Part shown: positions 37,823-47,488 of the stretch, one piece after another
Numbering within the stretch: the stretch's first letter is position 1
Layout: each line of letters opens with the position of its first letter
Source: Strix aluco
Lineage: Eukaryota > Chordata > Aves > Strigiformes > Strigidae
Length of the DNA stretch: 64,000 bases
NCBI RefSeq assembly: GCF_031877795.1
Contig: NC_133933.1
Location: 7,624,632-7,688,631 of the forward strand
Reading direction: 5' to 3'
Translations under genes and position numbers: made by a program
Notes under the pieces: model-generated
The model's database searches: none
The model's input: the letters and a program-made list of their open reading frames with translations, nothing else
Told to the model about the DNA's origin: nothing

Positions 37823-40814
37823 TAGGTGAGTAGTTGATACAGAAGTGTGTACCACAGGAGCATTGTCAATTAGCAGAAACAGGCCAGGAAAGAATTGACA
37901 GCCTGACAGATTATACAGTGTGCTGAAAGCAATCAGTATTTAAAGTGCAGCATTTCTCTGCTGCATGTAGAAACACTTGTTATCAATAGGAACTTCCTCT
38001 GAAAAGGGATTTTTGTTGGGTCAGCAAAAAGAAAAAAAATGGACAAATCTGAATCTGTCTGGTTTAGATGATTTAGGACATCATAGTCCATTAGCAGAGG
38101 AACAGGAGCACGGGAGTGTGCTTCTGGAGAGCTGTTAGCTCCCCCTGCTCATCTCTAACCGGGTACTACACTTCATGCAAAAGTGAATATATTTTATATA
38201 CGTATATAGCAAATGGGCAGTGGTACTCTGTGAGGGTGTGGAAAACCCATCTCCTCTTCTGCTCCTTTCATGTCAGGCTTTTTCCACCACCTCAGGTTCT
38301 TTTTGCTTCTTTGGGGAAATTCACCTGGCCTAAAGTAATCGGTCTAGCAAAGCTGAGAGTATTGGATTCTAATTAATAGGAAGGGGGGACACAGATCAAG
38401 CCTTTTCTTATGTGTGTTAGAGAGCTGAGATACCTTTTACACTGCAGCATTTACGAAGGTGGAGAGAAGAGCTGCCTGCAGCTGTCAGGCTGTCTGCAAA
38501 GCAGATGGAGTGGTATTTCTTATTGCTCTTATTTCTTTGGGTTTTGGTGTTGATAGAAAAGGCTCACACTGTGGTGTCCTCTCTCATTTACTGGAGGAGA
38601 TATAAAGCACTTATCACAAGTCTTAGAATGAAGCACTGTTTGACAAAGCTTTGTCCGCTGTGTGAGACTGCTGTGAGACAACGTGAATTCGGATTGCTTC
38701 GAGGGCAGTGCTTGCCATGCAGAGAAACTGCAAGCATGTGGCAACTGTGAGATTATGATCCTTCACCACTGGCTGGCATAGAGTGGGCATTTTCCTTGTG
38801 CTTTGGCACACAAAATAAATCTTGAGGGTATTATATGTTCAAATATTTTTGCTAGACAATATTTATGTTATACCCGCTTCTGCTCCAGGGCATCCATAAG
38901 ATTCATAACAACACAGGTTTTTCAGTTTAAGGTAAGTCTTTAAAAAAAGCCTTGAGGACCTGGACCTGAATGTCTTTTTACTCTGCAGGTACTCCCAAGA
39001 AGGCAGTAGTCTATGAAAGGGGGGTCTGGTCTGGGCCAATTAGTCATATACTAAGCTGTAATACCTGGAGCTCATCTCAAGAAGAGAATCCCTGGAAGCT
39101 AGGCTTGAATGAAACACTTCCACTGGTCTCTAAAGAACGCACTGTTTCATTAGCAAAGGGAAAAGGCTGCTCCTCATTTATTTTGAAAAGAAAGTATTCA
39201 TTACCGCAGTGTGGTCAATGCCCTTTAAAAGGGACTCTCTTATTTTACTGCAAAACCTAGGTCATGGAGAAGCCACTGGAAGAGGTAATGACAAGCTGAC
39301 TGGAATCTTTTGTTACTTACTCCCTTTTTTAAGGATTGCAGTAATTCTTGTATATCAAGTATTTCTTTTAGACAGAGGAAAGTGTCACACTGCTCACAGC
39401 CCACTGATGGTGAAGACGCAGAGAATTTTGTTTACACTTCCAGTGTAGCTTGCCAGCCAGTTTCTGAGGCAACTGATAATTGCCAGTCGCATCCTGACCC
39501 CAAGGGGTTTGTCAGGCACTCGTCAGCCTCAGCTGCTGGCAGGGCGCTGCTCCCGGGCCAGGTGCCAATGCCTCTGGGCCTGTGCCCAGACGCTGAGTGG
39601 GACTGCCACTGCACAGTGGCTACTGGCCTCCTCTGCCAGAGCTGGGAAGGCACGGATGCACCTTGCTCTCCCCCAGCACGCTCTTGCCTCTTCCTGGTGG
39701 TCTCGGAGGCACTCTTGGGAAACGCTGCTGCCTCACAGGTTTCTCAACCACACCAGGAGCAACCACGCCGCGGGTGCACACCCCAGCACGTGGGGAGCCA
39801 GGAGCACCGACCAGCATAATGTTGCTCCCCGCTGTGCGTAATTCATCCTGCTGACAAATGTTGGCAAGATCATTAACAGCTGGGGAGGATTGCACAGTCC
39901 AGACTTGAAAGTTTTCTCCTCTTGCACGCTGACTTCAGGCGTCGCATCCTCAGGTGTCCGACCCTCCAGCAAAGGAGCCCCGTGCGCCGGTAATAGGGAT
40001 CTGGTTTCCATTTGATGACAGGGTCCTTGCAAAACAAATGCAGCAGGACTGAGCCTGTGTTCCATCTGCGGGTCTAGCTTTCTGGTGGTACTTGGGACTG
40101 ATGTCCTCCAGTTAATCGTGCATTTGCCTTCATAAGGACTGAATTACAATAACCAAGAAACTTGTGACTCCAAGGTGCAGCACTTTAGCAACTCAGTAAA
40201 CAAGTGCAATTTCTTTCCTCAGTGTGTGTGTGCTCCTGTACAGGAGCAGTTCAAGGATAGCAATTTTCATGGAAAAATATTTTTCAAATGAGCTGACACT
40301 GGGATCCCATGTTTGTGCTGGTGTCCCAATCAGAAGGATGTAGGCTTTGATGTGACTGCACTGAAATTCTGTGCAGCTGGCTCCTCTGACTCCAGCCAGC
40401 CATTCGCTGCTGTCTTTTAAGGTGACTGTCTGACATGACTGACTGCTGATGGTTCCTTTACTGAATATACACATTATTATGCAATTACCCGATACAGTAA
40501 TGATAAGTAAAGGCAACTATTAAATATATGTTAATATTTCTTAAAGAGCAGTATGTACTTCTTAATTGTATTCCTTCTCTCTTTGTGTAGGTGTACATTT
40601 CATAACCTATATTCAAATTACGGTTTTGCTACCATTTTCTAAAAAGAGAATTTTCTCTTTCTGGCTAAGTTTGCAACTATTATTTCCTTACTTTTCCATG
40701 TATTAATAAGGAAAACAGTACAGGTTTTCCTGTGAGGCGCCAAAACCCAGTAGCTTTAGCATCAGCCATGTCATGTGCTCCTTTTAATTTGCTTAATTAT
40801 CTTTTGACCTGCAG

Positions 40815-41301
40815 AAAGATACCACCAAGTGGCAAGCTGGTCCTCACACTTACAACTGATGCTTGTGAGGGGAAGGAAAACTTTGTCCGATACCTTGAAC
40901 ACGTCCAAGCAGTTATAACTGTGAATTCCACTAGGCGAGGAGACCTCAACATCAACATGACCTCGCCAATGGGAACAAAGTCCATTTTACTGAGCCGGCG
41001 CCCCAGGGATGACGACTCCAAGGTGGGTTTTGACAAATGGCCTTTCATGACCACACACACTTGGGGAGAAGACCCCCGAGGCACCTGGGCTCTGGAGATT
41101 GGGTTTGTCGGCAGTCTGCCCCAGCGGGGCGTGCTGAAGGAGTGGACACTGATGCTGCACGGGACTCAGAGCGCACCGTATATAGACCAAATAGTAAAAG
41201 ATTATCAGTCCAAACTGGCCATGTCCAAGAAGGAAGAGCTGGAAGAAGAATTAGATGAAGCAGTGGAGAGAAGCCTGAAGAGTATACTGAGCAAGAACTA
41301 G
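40815..41301 (+). CDS. PCSK2: PCSK2 exon 12: P domain, C-terminal sorting helix and stop
   Basis: 487 nt including the TAG stop at 41299-41301. It encodes the end of Glu477 and residues 478-638. The P domain carries an RRGDL motif (RGD at 518-520) and sequons NST (514) and NMT (524), both kept from mammals. The last 25 or so residues (SKKEELEEELDEAVERSLKS, then ILSKN) form the acidic amphipathic helix reported to sort PC2 to secretory granules. Differences from human are mostly conservative: PPSG for PSTG, NST for NAT, PRGTWALEIG for ARGTWTLELG, LPQRG for APQKG, and IVKD for VVRD. The acceptor is TTTGACCTGCAG. An open frame extends upstream of the acceptor but is intronic. Confidence 0.98.
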
Positions 41302-41638
41302 CGGTGTTCTGCATGACGGTGTCTTTCCTTCCCCAGATCCCTCTACTCACCTTTCTACTATCCAAACCTCTGTGTTAGAGATATTACAATGATCGTCTCT
41401 GTAGCCAAATTATCACACTTTCTTGATTTTAAAGTTTTACATCTCATCAATAATTATTTTAATTACCACTGAAGCAATCCTTTTTGTACTCTAAACCACA
41501 AATACACTGTCCCCCACCGAATACTATGTACAGTTTGTGACTGTAAATGATTTTTCTTTTGTGTCATACGAATAGGTATTAACCTGCAAAGAAGTTGATG
41601 GCTTTTCCCTTCATATTTTTGTGGTAAATGTTGTTTGT

Positions 41639-41644
41639 ATTAAA
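41639..41644 (+). terminator. Variant poly(A) signal ATTAAA, proximal PCSK2 candidate
   Basis: ATTAAA about 340 nt after the PCSK2 stop, followed within 30-50 nt by a GT-containing stretch (ACAGTTGGTGATAATGG). It is the first plausible signal in the UTR and the variant hexamer is the second commonest in vertebrates. Use is not proven. Confidence 0.3.
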
Positions 41645-42458
41645 AAAAAAGAGTGAATTTTAATATTGACAGTTGGTGATAATGGGCACATTTTTAAAAA
41701 TTATTGTGAGAGAGGGAATCACAATGAGGTTGGCTGGAGAGGTCTTTGAACGTCTAACAGCTCCTTCTGCATCATTGACTTCAGTGGGACTCTTCCCCAT
41801 GGGGTTCAACCAAAGTAGCACTAGACCCTACAAAAAGAAATAATCCGGAGATGAGGAAAATTTACCAATCAAATTTGTAGAAATCCAATTCTAAGAGTTT
41901 TCTTTAATGTATACACTTACCCAACATACACACTAACACTTCAGACACAGAATGGGTCAACAGGCATGCAATAAGGAAGGCAAAGCGATGCCAAAGCTGG
42001 GTGACATGGGGAAGTGCTTTGCAAACAGGGTCAGGGCATTCTAGAAGCACAAGTTTCAGGTGTTTTGTTTTGTTTTGTTTTTTTAAATTTTGGCGATTTA
42101 AATCAATTCACCATCTTACAGCAGAACAAGCACATAGGGAATGAGCTGTAGGATTTCTGGCAACCTGTGTGCAAAAGTGCATCTGCTCGTCTCTATACCG
42201 AGATGTACTACAGCAGTGTAAGATGAGGCTGTGTCAGCATTTCCAACCACAGACCCCTGTTTTCTGGGGTTTACAACCTGACTGTCAGTAAATTGCTGTG
42301 GGAGAAATTTGGAGTATGCAGTTTCAGTCCCAAAGCAATTTTTTATTCAAATTTGATTTTTAAAAAGAGATTTGTTATTTTTATGTTATACAAATATATT
42401 TAAGGAGAAAAATAAGCCTAAGTTATTAATGTGTAATGTAAAGTTGGCCTTCTTGGGA

Positions 42459-42464
42459 AATAAA
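42459..42464 (+). terminator. Poly(A) signal AATAAA for PCSK2, strong candidate
   Basis: Canonical AATAAA about 1.16 kb after the stop. A clear GT-rich element lies directly downstream (TGTAGTGTGTTTGGG, then TTTGTTGGTAG at about 42486-42496), which is the usual vertebrate context for cleavage. Confidence 0.55.
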
Positions 42465-42684
42465 ATGTAGTGTGTTTGGGAAGATTTGTTGGTAGTCATT
42501 GCTCTTTGCTGTTTAAAGAGTCAGTCCCACTTCACCTTTCACACATGAGTAAAGTCAGTCTCTCTCACCCTCGGAGCCTGCTCTGGCTATTGCCGCAAGA
42601 TGTAACATCTCCTCGGTGGGAATTACTCATGGTAGCAACCACTACATGTCCTCAGGTGTGAGATCCCAAATTTAACCTTTGAAT

Positions 42685-42690
42685 AATAAA
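42685..42690 (+). terminator. Poly(A) signal AATAAA, PCSK2 candidate
   Basis: Canonical hexamer within GAATAATAAAGGG. The downstream region is less GT-rich than at 42459, so it is a weaker candidate for the PCSK2 mRNA end. Confidence 0.3.
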
Positions 42691-43076
42691 GGGTCTTGAT
42701 TCTGCAAATATTTAGGCACTCACAGTAAAGGCCATCAGTAGGCCTACTCAAATGCTAACTTTAAGCAGGTGCTTGGATCTTTGCAGGATCCAAGATCTAC
42801 TTTTTAGCAGTGACTAGTTTCAGAATTTTATTATGTATTTTTAATATGCAGAGTATTAATCTAAAACATTTTAATAATGAGTGGTCCTCATGCATAGTAG
42901 TAGAAACACATTCAGTAAATAAATGTTTATCTAACAAATTAAAAACGTAACTCAAAGGTTATCTGGTGGACACGTTTCACTTAAGAATGTATAATCTATG
43001 CTGTTACTTCTAGTGAATATCCATCTTTTATCTTTCCGTAAGAGGCCTGTTCTTTCCTTTACAAATCCAAATGCAA

Positions 43077-43082
43077 AATAAA
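43077..43082 (+). terminator. Poly(A) signal AATAAA, PCSK2 candidate
   Basis: Canonical hexamer in GCAAAATAAACAGC. No strong GT-rich element follows within 60 nt, so use is uncertain. Confidence 0.25.
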
Positions 43083-43535
43083 CAGCTCAACCTACTCAAA
43101 ATCTATGTGAATTACACTCTAAAAGCCAAGACGAGCAGCCTTGCACTACTCACAGGTTCCTCGTTGCGTGCAGCAGTCCCTTTGGACAGTTGAGTCACAC
43201 TGGGCTAAAACAGGCGTCGGCAGGAGAAGAATCAGGCCCCGTGTGATTTTTATTTTTGAAGTGCTCTTGGTTATTTTTTCAAATACATTAGAGTGCCAAC
43301 TGTGTTTAATTTGGTGATGTAAAACTTAACCCAAGGACAAGATGGGTCCATTTCAAAGCATGGACTGGAGTTCATGAGGCATGAGCCAAAACTCGCTGGA
43401 GTTAAACGGGTCAGGGACAGGTTTGCTTGTGTCTTTGGAAGTGAATGGATTGTGCTGACGGCAGTAGGTTTCCGTGGAAGGCACCCAGTTCTCAGAAAGA
43501 GCAGCGTATACGTATCAGAGGGAAGAATTTGCCAT

Positions 43536-43680
43536 CTATATATATATATATTTATGCATACGCCTGTATGTCTAAATGCACATGACACACCTGTGGTATC
43601 TCTCTCTCTGTATATATATATTACATACAATATGTATATTCAGAGTACGTTACATATATTGGCTTATAAATATATATAGA
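43536..43680. repeat. TA and TC microsatellites in the PCSK2 3' UTR region
   Basis: A TA run at 43536-43552, TC(n)TG plus a TA run at about 43599-43621, and further TATAT segments to about 43680. They would be transcribed only in the long PCSK2 mRNA form. Confidence 0.8.
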
Positions 43681-44143
43681 ATTACATATGGTATGTAATG
43701 TATAATACATATACGCACATCATCACTTTTTGTGTGTATGGGTTCAAAGAAAGAGGTAACTGGAAGCTTTTGAAACACTTCTGAAATGTGGAAAAAGTTT
43801 TGGAATAAGAAAAGTCCATGTGGAAATCTTAAATGAACGTGTACATGACTTTCCATTGCATTATGTAATTCTGCAATTCTCTGTTCAATCATTAAATATC
43901 TTATAAAGCAGCAAAAGAACTAGATGGTTGTTCATATTTTCATAATGCTGACGTAATTTATTAAGTGAAAGATCACGATAATGAGTGATATGCAGAAATG
44001 ATGAGTTTTGATATAAGTATATATAAAACTAAGTGTATATACAATATAGAGATCTACTTCAAATTCTTCAGGGTTTTTGCATCGGGGGGATCGCTGAAAA
44101 ATATGTCCAGTTAGACTAAGTTTTTATGGTAATGCTGATGGAA

Positions 44144-44261
44144 AATAAAGTAATTTGTTAGTATTTATAATAAAGGGGAAAATGAAGCTCATGATTTGAA
44201 ACAGGTGAACACTGTTTAACTGAAGCCCTGTGATGATGTTTTATAATATGAGTAAAATAAA
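44144..44261 (+). terminator. Cluster of three AATAAA signals, likely distal PCSK2 end
   Basis: Three canonical AATAAA hexamers at 44144-44149, 44169-44174 and 44256-44261 lie within 120 nt. A T-rich stretch (GTAATTTGTTAGTATTT) follows the first. Clustering at about 2.85-2.95 kb after the stop fits the known long PC2 mRNA class. The choice among the three cannot be made from sequence. Confidence 0.5.
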
Positions 44262-45609
44262 GAGCTGTTGTAAACTGGCAGGTCCTATCATCATTGCCTA
44301 TCCGAAAGTACACGGGAGGTACTATGCTGGTCTACGTGGGATGACTTCTACTCCTCTGCTTTTTACACCGATAAAGAAATCTGTATCCCGTGTATGCTGG
44401 ATACTGAGAAGATAAACGCGATCCTCCAAAAGAGATGATAGCAACAGATGAAGAGTAACAGGCTTTATGTTAACTCTGTGATATGGTGGGACACTGAAGA
44501 TCAAGGCCGCAGGCTAGGAGGAGCCTTGGGCGTTACTTACGTGGTTCAGACCCTCTGGCTCCAAGGGCAGCTCTGCAGAGGCACACGGTGATGTCGGTAC
44601 CAAACTGCTGCCCTCAGTGGGGAAGGGGACACTCAGGAAGAGAGTCAGTGACATTCTTGCACTGCATTTCATAAGCAGGTCTGGCCCCAGGGAAATGCTA
44701 CAGCGTGTTTTTTTTTCTCTGCTGTTTGGAGCACTTTGTTCCACAAAAAACCCCTGTTTCCCTCTTCCTCCCTACTCCCCACCCACACTTTTGGGTACTT
44801 TTTAGTTCACGTGTTCCCATGGCACAGGGTACATTTAATTTCGGAACTTCTTACCATGTCTGCAGCAGTAAAAGATGGTGGGGAACCCCCTGATCTTGTT
44901 CTGCTTGCCACAGAGGCAAGAATGTGCCTGCAATAACCTAGGTCCCATCCCAGGTTCTGCTGAATATATGTTCCCAAGTATTTCACCACTACACTTTAGC
45001 ACTAGCATTTAAACACTCCATTGAGATGCTGCATTTGAGACTCTGCATTTAAAGCAGAGGTTAGCCCATAAATTGTGAGATTTACTATATGTTTCAGCAT
45101 GGTCATTATGACCAACTAGTGTTTTTCTGTATAATTTACAGATGCCCATCATCTGCAGCCTTACTGAGCAACTGGCCATGTTTGTAGAAGGCAGGTTAGA
45201 GATCACAGCAGAATTTAGGCCTTAGTTCTCCATGGTGCTTGACTTCTGCTGATGTTGGTGTCTGTGGTGCAGCTCAGCACCAGCTTGGTTCAAGTCTTAC
45301 ACCGCAGGTTGCTGCCTATGCAATGCACTAGGTGACTTTTTCAGTAATATGTGGCCGCCAAACCCACTTTAGGAGCGACTTTTATACTGCACAGCTGCTG
45401 AATAAGGTTTATGAGCATCAGAAAACCATTTCTATGTCAGCAGCTGAGAGTGGTGACACCACAGCACAAAATAGATGAAGGTGGTGGGGGATAGTCACCC
45501 ATTAGACACCTAACCCAGGCTCTCCTGAAGTGGTGCCTCCTTGCTGTTGAGTATGGCCTTTTGTAGTCTGAACGTTAAGTTCCCTCTATTGCAGTGAAAT
45601 CAGATGGTT

Positions 45610-45625
45610 GGGGGGGGGGGGGGGG
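45610..45625. repeat. G16 homopolymer
   Basis: Sixteen G in a row followed by CGGTG, in the intergenic gap. It is prone to sequencing error and to quadruplex formation. Confidence 0.9.
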
Positions 45626-45629
45626 CGGT

Positions 45630-45673
45630 GTCTGTCTAGGTAATGCCAGACGCAGGTCTGTCTAGGTACTGCC
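45630..45673. repeat. 26-bp-period local duplication
   Basis: GTCTGTCTAGGTAATGCC at 45630-45647 and GTCTGTCTAGGTACTGCC at 45656-45673: 17 of 18 bases identical with 26-bp spacing. Confidence 0.85.
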
Positions 45674-45740
45674 TGAATCTGTTTACAACCTGTTTTGTGA
45701 TAGAATTATTAAACAGCCTTCCTATTGCTGCAGTTGTGGG

Positions 45741-45760
45741 TTTTTTTTTTTTTTTTTTTT
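45741..45760. repeat. T20 homopolymer
   Basis: Twenty T in a row followed by CCGCC. Confidence 0.9.
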
Positions 45761-47064
45761 CCGCCTTGCAGTAGGTCAAAACCTGCTTTCACCAGCAGTT
45801 AAGCTGAGCAGTTTCTCCCAGCTCACCAGAGTGCAGCGTCCATATGCATTGATAAATTCCTTCTCTGTGGTTATTTACACTGTTAATAAATTAAACTGAA
45901 AAGTAGCACACACCCCAATAAGTCATCTCTGGCATAAACTCACAGAAGTACTTCAATAAAACAGGGTCAACAAAAAATCCAGAATAAAAATGTGACTATG
46001 TGGGTCACCTGTCCTTGTTTCAAAGAAGAAGGTGCCACTTTACCAGCCATAATAGTCACAGTAGATTAGAAGCTACGCCTGCATTGGCATTCACTAATGA
46101 AAAGAAAAACAACACATCAAATCAAAGGAAAGTCTGGGGTGATGTGAGAAGGTAGTCCTGAAGCTCAGGCTCATCAGCTCAAACGGTGTTGAGCCCCTTT
46201 CTTGGCAGCTGATGGCAGTAATCAGCCAGAAGGAAAAGGCATAACAATGCCAAAAGCTGAAACAAAAACTTTGAGAACTGGGCTGGGATGGGAGAAGGAA
46301 CGTGTAGCACTTAACCATGTAAAGCATTTCAGTATGTACCTCCCTTTAGTGGGATTATTCGTATGCCTGAAGTTAAACTGAGGCCTAAATGATGCATCAG
46401 CATTTTAGATAGTACTTGGTATTTGCACATACACAGGTGAAGGATTTATTATTCTTTTCCTTTTTTTTTTCCTGAGTTGAAGGTTTCTGGAAACTGCAAG
46501 AGGCTTTGCTTTTTGTTTCCCCAGGCACAGGGACATGGGAAGGCACCAGTTGTTCCAGCAACTTTGAGGAGCTCCATGGGACTACAGGTGACTGGGCTGT
46601 GACAGGATCCCATGGCAGTATTAAACTCTGTGAAACACTACAGTCCGAGGAAATACTTAACAAGAAAATACCGAAACACAATCTTTTGAGTTGGCTGCGG
46701 TCTGCTCAAAAGCTTGTTGGCATTCATAAATACCTTAGTTGTGTTGCTGAAGGACAAATAATGCCTTTAGTATCTTTATAAGGGTTATCCCCCACTTTGG
46801 TGGAATTCCAAATTTAATTCTGAGAAGATATGCAGTAAGAGCTTATTTCCAATACAGAGAGTTTGTCTTTAGATCCAAAAAAAAAAAAAAGGTCTGCCAA
46901 GCTCACCCCTATTTAAAGACTGTAAATGAGAGAGATCTGGAATAGGTTATTTAACAGGTATCCAGCCCTTCCCCTGGAAAAACTCCTGCACACCCAGTCA
47001 GTTGACGTTTACTAGCATGGACCATCAGTCAACAGTAAAGGCAACAAAAACCCACAGTGGGTAT

Positions 47065-47488
47065 CTTCTGTAGAAGGCAAAACTTTTATTAAATTAACCA
47101 GATTTCACAAATTAACATTTGCAGCTGTCTGAGAGATAAGGAATCATACGGCCGCTATAGGAGCAGTACAGGAATACACAAATTTGTCCCAGATACTGTG
47201 GAAAGCCAGGCAGCTCTGTAATAATAGTTACTTTCAACTTGTCCTAATCATGAAAATCAGTTGCATAGGATGTGCCTATTATTTGTTGCCCTGGAGTGCT
47301 CTAAAGGTCATTGCACCAAAAAGGTGAACCTACATCAGACAGAACTGCCATCAAGGTATCAATCTGTTCCATACCAAACAGCAAAAATCTCACTACTGTA
47401 TCATTCGGTCAGGAAAAAAAACAGTCATTTAATAACTATGCCAGACAGGTTGACTATCAAGGGGGGGTGGGGGGTGGGTGTGTGTCAT
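47065..47488 (-). other. BFSP1: BFSP1 3' UTR (end approximate)
   Basis: About 0.42 kb from the TAA stop to the probable cleavage site downstream of the minus-strand AATAAA at 47085-47090. It begins with a strongly C-rich block on the mRNA strand (plus-strand 47461-47480 is a G/GT run). No open frame of note. Confidence 0.7.
47085..47090 (-). terminator. BFSP1 poly(A) signal
   Basis: TTTATT on the plus strand, AATAAA on the minus strand, about 400 nt after the BFSP1 stop. Downstream on the minus strand, at about 47042-47058, is a GT-rich element (CACTGTGGGTTTTTGTT), the expected context for cleavage. It is the first canonical signal after the stop. Confidence 0.7.

Larger units (their letters stand above)
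35867..40814 (+). other. PCSK2: PCSK2 intron with CR1 and a CpG-rich patch
   Basis: 4.9 kb. It holds a short CR1 3' end at about 36946-37110, an AT-rich microsatellite-like tract at 37741-37822, and a CpG-rich patch at about 39485-39995 that contains several overlapping open frames, the longest 169 codons (39310-39819). None resembles a known protein. Confidence 0.85.
9443..44280 (+). other. PCSK2: PCSK2 gene, 3' part (last seven exons)
   Basis: Gene span within the window for proprotein convertase subtilisin/kexin type 2 (PC2), a calcium-dependent serine endoprotease of dense-core granules that cleaves prohormones after paired basic residues and needs the chaperone 7B2 (SCG5). Seven exons splice in a continuous frame with phases 2, 1, 0, 0, 2, 2 and stop, and encode 457 residues equivalent to human 182-638. 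The end falls exactly at the family length of 638, so nothing is missing or frameshifted. If the bird keeps the 12-exon structure of mammals, these are exons 6-12. Exons 1-5 are upstream of position 1; I looked for the catalytic-Asp exon in 1-9442 and did not find it. Introns total about 30 kb here. The downstream end is set by the last cluster of AATAAA signals and is approximate. Confidence 0.97.
41302..44280 (+). other. PCSK2: PCSK2 3' UTR (long form, end approximate)
   Basis: AT-rich non-coding sequence after the stop, with no coding potential I recognise. It contains several candidate polyadenylation signals (annotated separately) and AT microsatellites around 43536-43680. Mammalian PC2 is known from two mRNA size classes, roughly 2.8 and 5 kb. 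A 3' UTR ending near the AATAAA cluster at 44144-44261 would be about 2.9 kb and would fit the larger class, while ends near 41.65 or 42.48 kb would give shorter forms. The exact ends are inference. Confidence 0.6.
44281..47064. other. Intergenic gap between convergent PCSK2 and BFSP1
   Basis: About 2.8 kb between the most distal PCSK2 poly(A) candidate and the BFSP1 poly(A) site. It contains a G16 run (45610-45625), a 26-bp local duplication (45630-45673), a T20 run (45741-45760), further plus-strand AATAAA hexamers (for example 45955-45960), and an A14 run near 46878. No coding segment is recognised. Confidence 0.7.

Noticed and set aside
39310..39854. 169-codon open frame and four overlapping ones in the last PCSK2 intron
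   Set aside because: Composition is that of translated GC-rich DNA in several frames at once, with no known domain. Kept only as a CpG-patch finding.
40732..40814. In-frame extension upstream of the last PCSK2 exon
   Set aside because: It precedes a good TTTGACCTGCAG acceptor, and the family sequence resumes exactly after it.
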